Notes under the pieces: generated by a model
Databases searched by the model: none
Seen by the model: the letters and a program-made list of their open reading frames with translations, nothing else
Told to the model about the DNA's origin: nothing
Source: Nostoc sp. S4
GTDB taxonomy: Bacteria > Cyanobacteriota > Cyanobacteriia > Cyanobacteriales > Nostocaceae
NCBI GenBank assembly: GCA_029379225.1
Contig: JAQYWR010000011.1
Span: 62,001 to 126,000, forward strand
Direction: 5' to 3'
DNA: 64,000 nt
Position numbers and translations under genes: made by a program
Shown: one piece after another, positions 62,227 through 64,000 of the stretch
How the letters are laid out: each line of letters opens with the position of its first letter
Position numbering within the stretch: the stretch's first letter is position 1

Positions 62227-63411
62227 CTAGAGTCTGCTTTTTCTAGACTGAATAATTGTCTGTAAAATTACATCTCGATAGCGTAAGGCAACAGCATCCC
62301 AACCAAAACGTAAGGCACTATTTCTTGCTTTATCTTGCCAATCTCCACTCAGGACTTTGGCAATAGCAGCAGCATAGTTTTCTATATCAGTGACATCGCA
62401 TAAAATTCCGGCATCTGCGACCATATAGCGACGCATTTCATCGTCTGTAGTAACTACTGGTAAGCCACTAGCCATTGCTTCCAAATAAGAAAGGGCACAT
62501 GGTTCGTTAATGGAAGGCAATGTGAATGCATTTACACTTCGATAAACTTTTGGCATCCGATCGGCTGCAAAGGTTTTGATGGCAAAGCGATCGCCTCCCA
62601 ACAACTCATCGCCTAAAGATTGAAAGTATGCTCGGTCGGTACCATCCCCACAAATGAGAAGACTGACTTGTGGTAAGCAGGCTACAGCTTTGATTGCTAG
62701 TTCAACCCGCTTATGGCAGTCTCGGTTAAGAGACGCCACACACAAAACTACAGGGCTGTTTAAACCTAAAGCTATCTGTTCTCCTTGGGGTGTAAAGCGG
62801 TTAGTATCTACGCCGTTGGGAATGATGGTAATAGGTTGAGAAGGTCGTAAAATTCGGGCAAAATTAGCCATAGTTTCCGAAAAAACTACGAGACGATCCG
62901 GGCGAAATTGCAAGTTGCGTGCTAGCGGTCGCCCTTGGGCTAGCAATCCGGTGTGTTCGGTATAAATAATCGGCGTACCAATTAAGGCACGGACAAAGGC
63001 TGCCATTGCTAGGCCTCCGTAGTCATTGCAAGGAAAAATCAAGTCAGCAGGGCGTCTGAGCAGTCGTATAGCGCAAGGGAAAAAACTTGTCAGGTGTTCA
63101 ATAACGATGTCAGGATGGGTAGAAAAACGTTTCAGTAAGGAAGCGATCGCTGAAGAATTGAGAATTTGACGCGCCTTTGTACGGGAAATCCCACCGGCTG
63201 GATGATAAAACGAACTACAGCGATCGCCTGCTAATAATTCCACCTCAAAGTCAGTACTTAAATGACGAGCCAGTTCAATCGCAAATATTTCCGAGCCACC
63301 ACTCCAATTAACCCCTGCACTCGGATGCACTAAAACCACTCGATAGGCTCGTTGATGTCGTGCTGTCAGTTCGATATTATTACTACTAGAGTCAATAAAT
63401 TGCTGGCTCAT
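62227..63411 (-). CDS. GT4-family glycosyltransferase
   Basis: The 394-residue GT-B enzyme (from ATG at 63411) has VVLVHPSAGVNWSGGSEIFA with the ligand-binding Gly-rich turn, IEHLTSFFPCAIRLLRRPAD, TIIPNGVDTNRFTPQGE as hinge, VVLCVASLNRDCHKRVELAI and LPSINEPCALSYLEAMASGL, the donor-binding E-x7-E region. I chose the ATG at 63411 because it starts 7 bp after the ligase-like gene stops; a GTG/ATG at 63474 overlaps it. In-frame codons continue for 24 triplets after the TAG stop without another stop, which may be chance. Confidence 0.88.
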   Translation of the reverse strand: MSQQFIDSSSNNIELTARHQRAYRVVLVHPSAGVNWSGGSEIFAIELARHLSTDFEVELLAGDRCSSFYHPAGGISRTKARQILNSSAIASLLKRFSTHPDIVIEHLTSFFPCAIRLLRRPADLIFPCNDYGGLAMAAFVRALIGTPIIYTEHTGLLAQGRPLARNLQFRPDRLVVFSETMANFARILRPSQPITIIPNGVDTNRFTPQGEQIALGLNSPVVLCVASLNRDCHKRVELAIKAVACLPQVSLLICGDGTDRAYFQSLGDELLGGDRFAIKTFAADRMPKVYRSVNAFTLPSINEPCALSYLEAMASGLPVVTTDDEMRRYMVADAGILCDVTDIENYAAAIAKVLSGDWQDKARNSALRFGWDAVALRYRDVILQTIIQSRKSRL

Positions 63412-63418
63412 AAAAGGT

Positions 63419-64000
63419 TCATTTAGATACAGAGTTATCCACAGGTTTTGGCTGATTCCAGTTCCAAGCAGCAACCGAAAACAAAGTCCACCAATAGAAA
63501 AATAGAGTTGTGTGAGTCCAAATATTCTCAGTAATCATGCCGACAAGAATAGCTGCAAGAATAGCTAATAAGACTCGGCAAAAGTTTTGAGCGCTACTAC
63601 AAGAGGTGCGCCGGAGTAACTGAATCAGATGTATAGCTTGAGTACCAAGAAAGACTAGAAAAGTTAAAAATCCTAAAATTCCACCTTCTGTCAAAGCGCG
63701 GACATAATCGTTGTGAGCGTAGTTGTTGTAAATAGTTAAATAGCGACTAGTAGCCAGACCATAACCAAAAATAGGTGACTGTTCCCAAGCCTGTATTAGT
63801 AAAGTCCACTGAGCAAGCCGCCAGTTAAAACTATTGCCGTCTCCGTGTGAAAGGATAATTGCCCGCGATATATCTATATCTGGATTCAAAAGTGGCGTTT
63901 GAGCTAGAGAACTGAGGCGTTCTTGTCCAAACTCGGTACTAGCAAATAAAACTATGACTACTGCAAATAACAACACTCCACCAATCAGTTTAATTAAGCT
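63419..64000 (-). CDS. O-antigen ligase/polymerase-like protein (5' end beyond window)
   Basis: The reading frame is open to base 64000, so the N-terminal part is missing; the visible 193 residues are the C-terminal end. They contain the Wzy_C/WaaL hallmark loop HGDGNSFNWRLAQWTLLIQA, WEQSPIFGYGLATSRYL, and NNYAHNDYVRALTEGGILGF followed by two membrane helices, as in O-antigen ligases and polymerases. The protein would join or polymerise glycan chains on the outer side of the inner membrane. A GTG at 63976 is internal, not a true start. It lies 7 bp upstream of the GT4 gene and is probably in one operon with it. Confidence 0.88.
   Translation of the reverse strand, partial: SLIKLIGGVLLFAVVIVLFASTEFGQERLSSLAQTPLLNPDIDISRAIILSHGDGNSFNWRLAQWTLLIQAWEQSPIFGYGLATSRYLTIYNNYAHNDYVRALTEGGILGFLTFLVFLGTQAIHLIQLLRRTSCSSAQNFCRVLLAILAAILVGMITENIWTHTTLFFYWWTLFSVAAWNWNQPKPVDNSVSK

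Overview
The window looks like the chromosome of a filamentous, heterocyst-type cyanobacterium close to Nostoc. The evidence is a high density of the HIP1 octamer gcgatcgc, chlorophyll and photosynthesis genes (acsF, ycf66), cyanobacteria-restricted families (DUF2996, DUF5331), Nostoc-style intergenic repeats, and a 693-residue dynamin that I recognise from memory as very close to the structurally characterised Nostoc punctiforme BDLP. No transposase, CRISPR array, rRNA or tRNA was found.

Layout. 1-4.6 kb: a bacterial dynamin locus (small membrane coiled-coil protein, BDLP, and a second GTPase cut by the window edge). 4.8-8.3 kb: plus-strand Uma2 protein, orphan HicB-like protein, cysteine synthase, a 2Fe-2S protein and DUF5331. 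8.5-14.2 kb: minus-strand LivF-type ATPase, YifB/ComM, rplU-rpmA and gnd, with a small zinc-ribbon gene on the other strand. 14.5-19.3 kb: ycf66, an unexplained three-gene ATP-grasp operon, and acsF. 20-26 kb: TM2 protein, DUF2996, threonine aldolase, MlaF and MlaD. 26-32 kb: a TonB-dependent receptor locus with two methyltransferases, a lipoprotein and a PepSY membrane protein. 32-35 kb: AI-2E-type permease and a PyrF-PyrE fusion.

35.5-41 kb holds what I consider the best candidate for an undescribed system. It encodes a winged-helix protein, a large P-loop ATPase, and an 858-residue fusion of an RNase D-like DEDDy exonuclease, a PD-(D/E)XK nuclease with a four-Cys set, and an FtsK motor. 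Next to it is a TIGR03792-like pseudogene with an in-frame TGA. 41.5-45.5 kb is housekeeping: phasin-like protein, FKBP, dnaB, rplI, gloB.

45.9-64 kb is an exopolysaccharide or glycan region. A plus-strand operon has eight genes: six sugar-transferase types, three of them tandem paralogues, around an ABC exporter whose C-terminus carries two histidine-kinase-like dimerisation segments, one with the His and one without. A minus-strand part carries another GT-A protein, a membrane protein plus UbiB-like kinase pair, a Wzx flippase, GT2 and GT4 enzymes, and an O-antigen ligase cut by the window edge. A plausible division of labour is sugar addition by the transferases, export by the ABC or Wzx protein, and polymerisation by the ligase-type protein. 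Whether the polymer is heterocyst envelope, sheath or O-antigen cannot be read from the sequence.

Intergenic DNA is rich in small mobile-like repeats: a modular element in four forms, two MITE-like elements with inverted ends, G-rich inverted repeats (one inside a coding frame), and decayed gene fragments.
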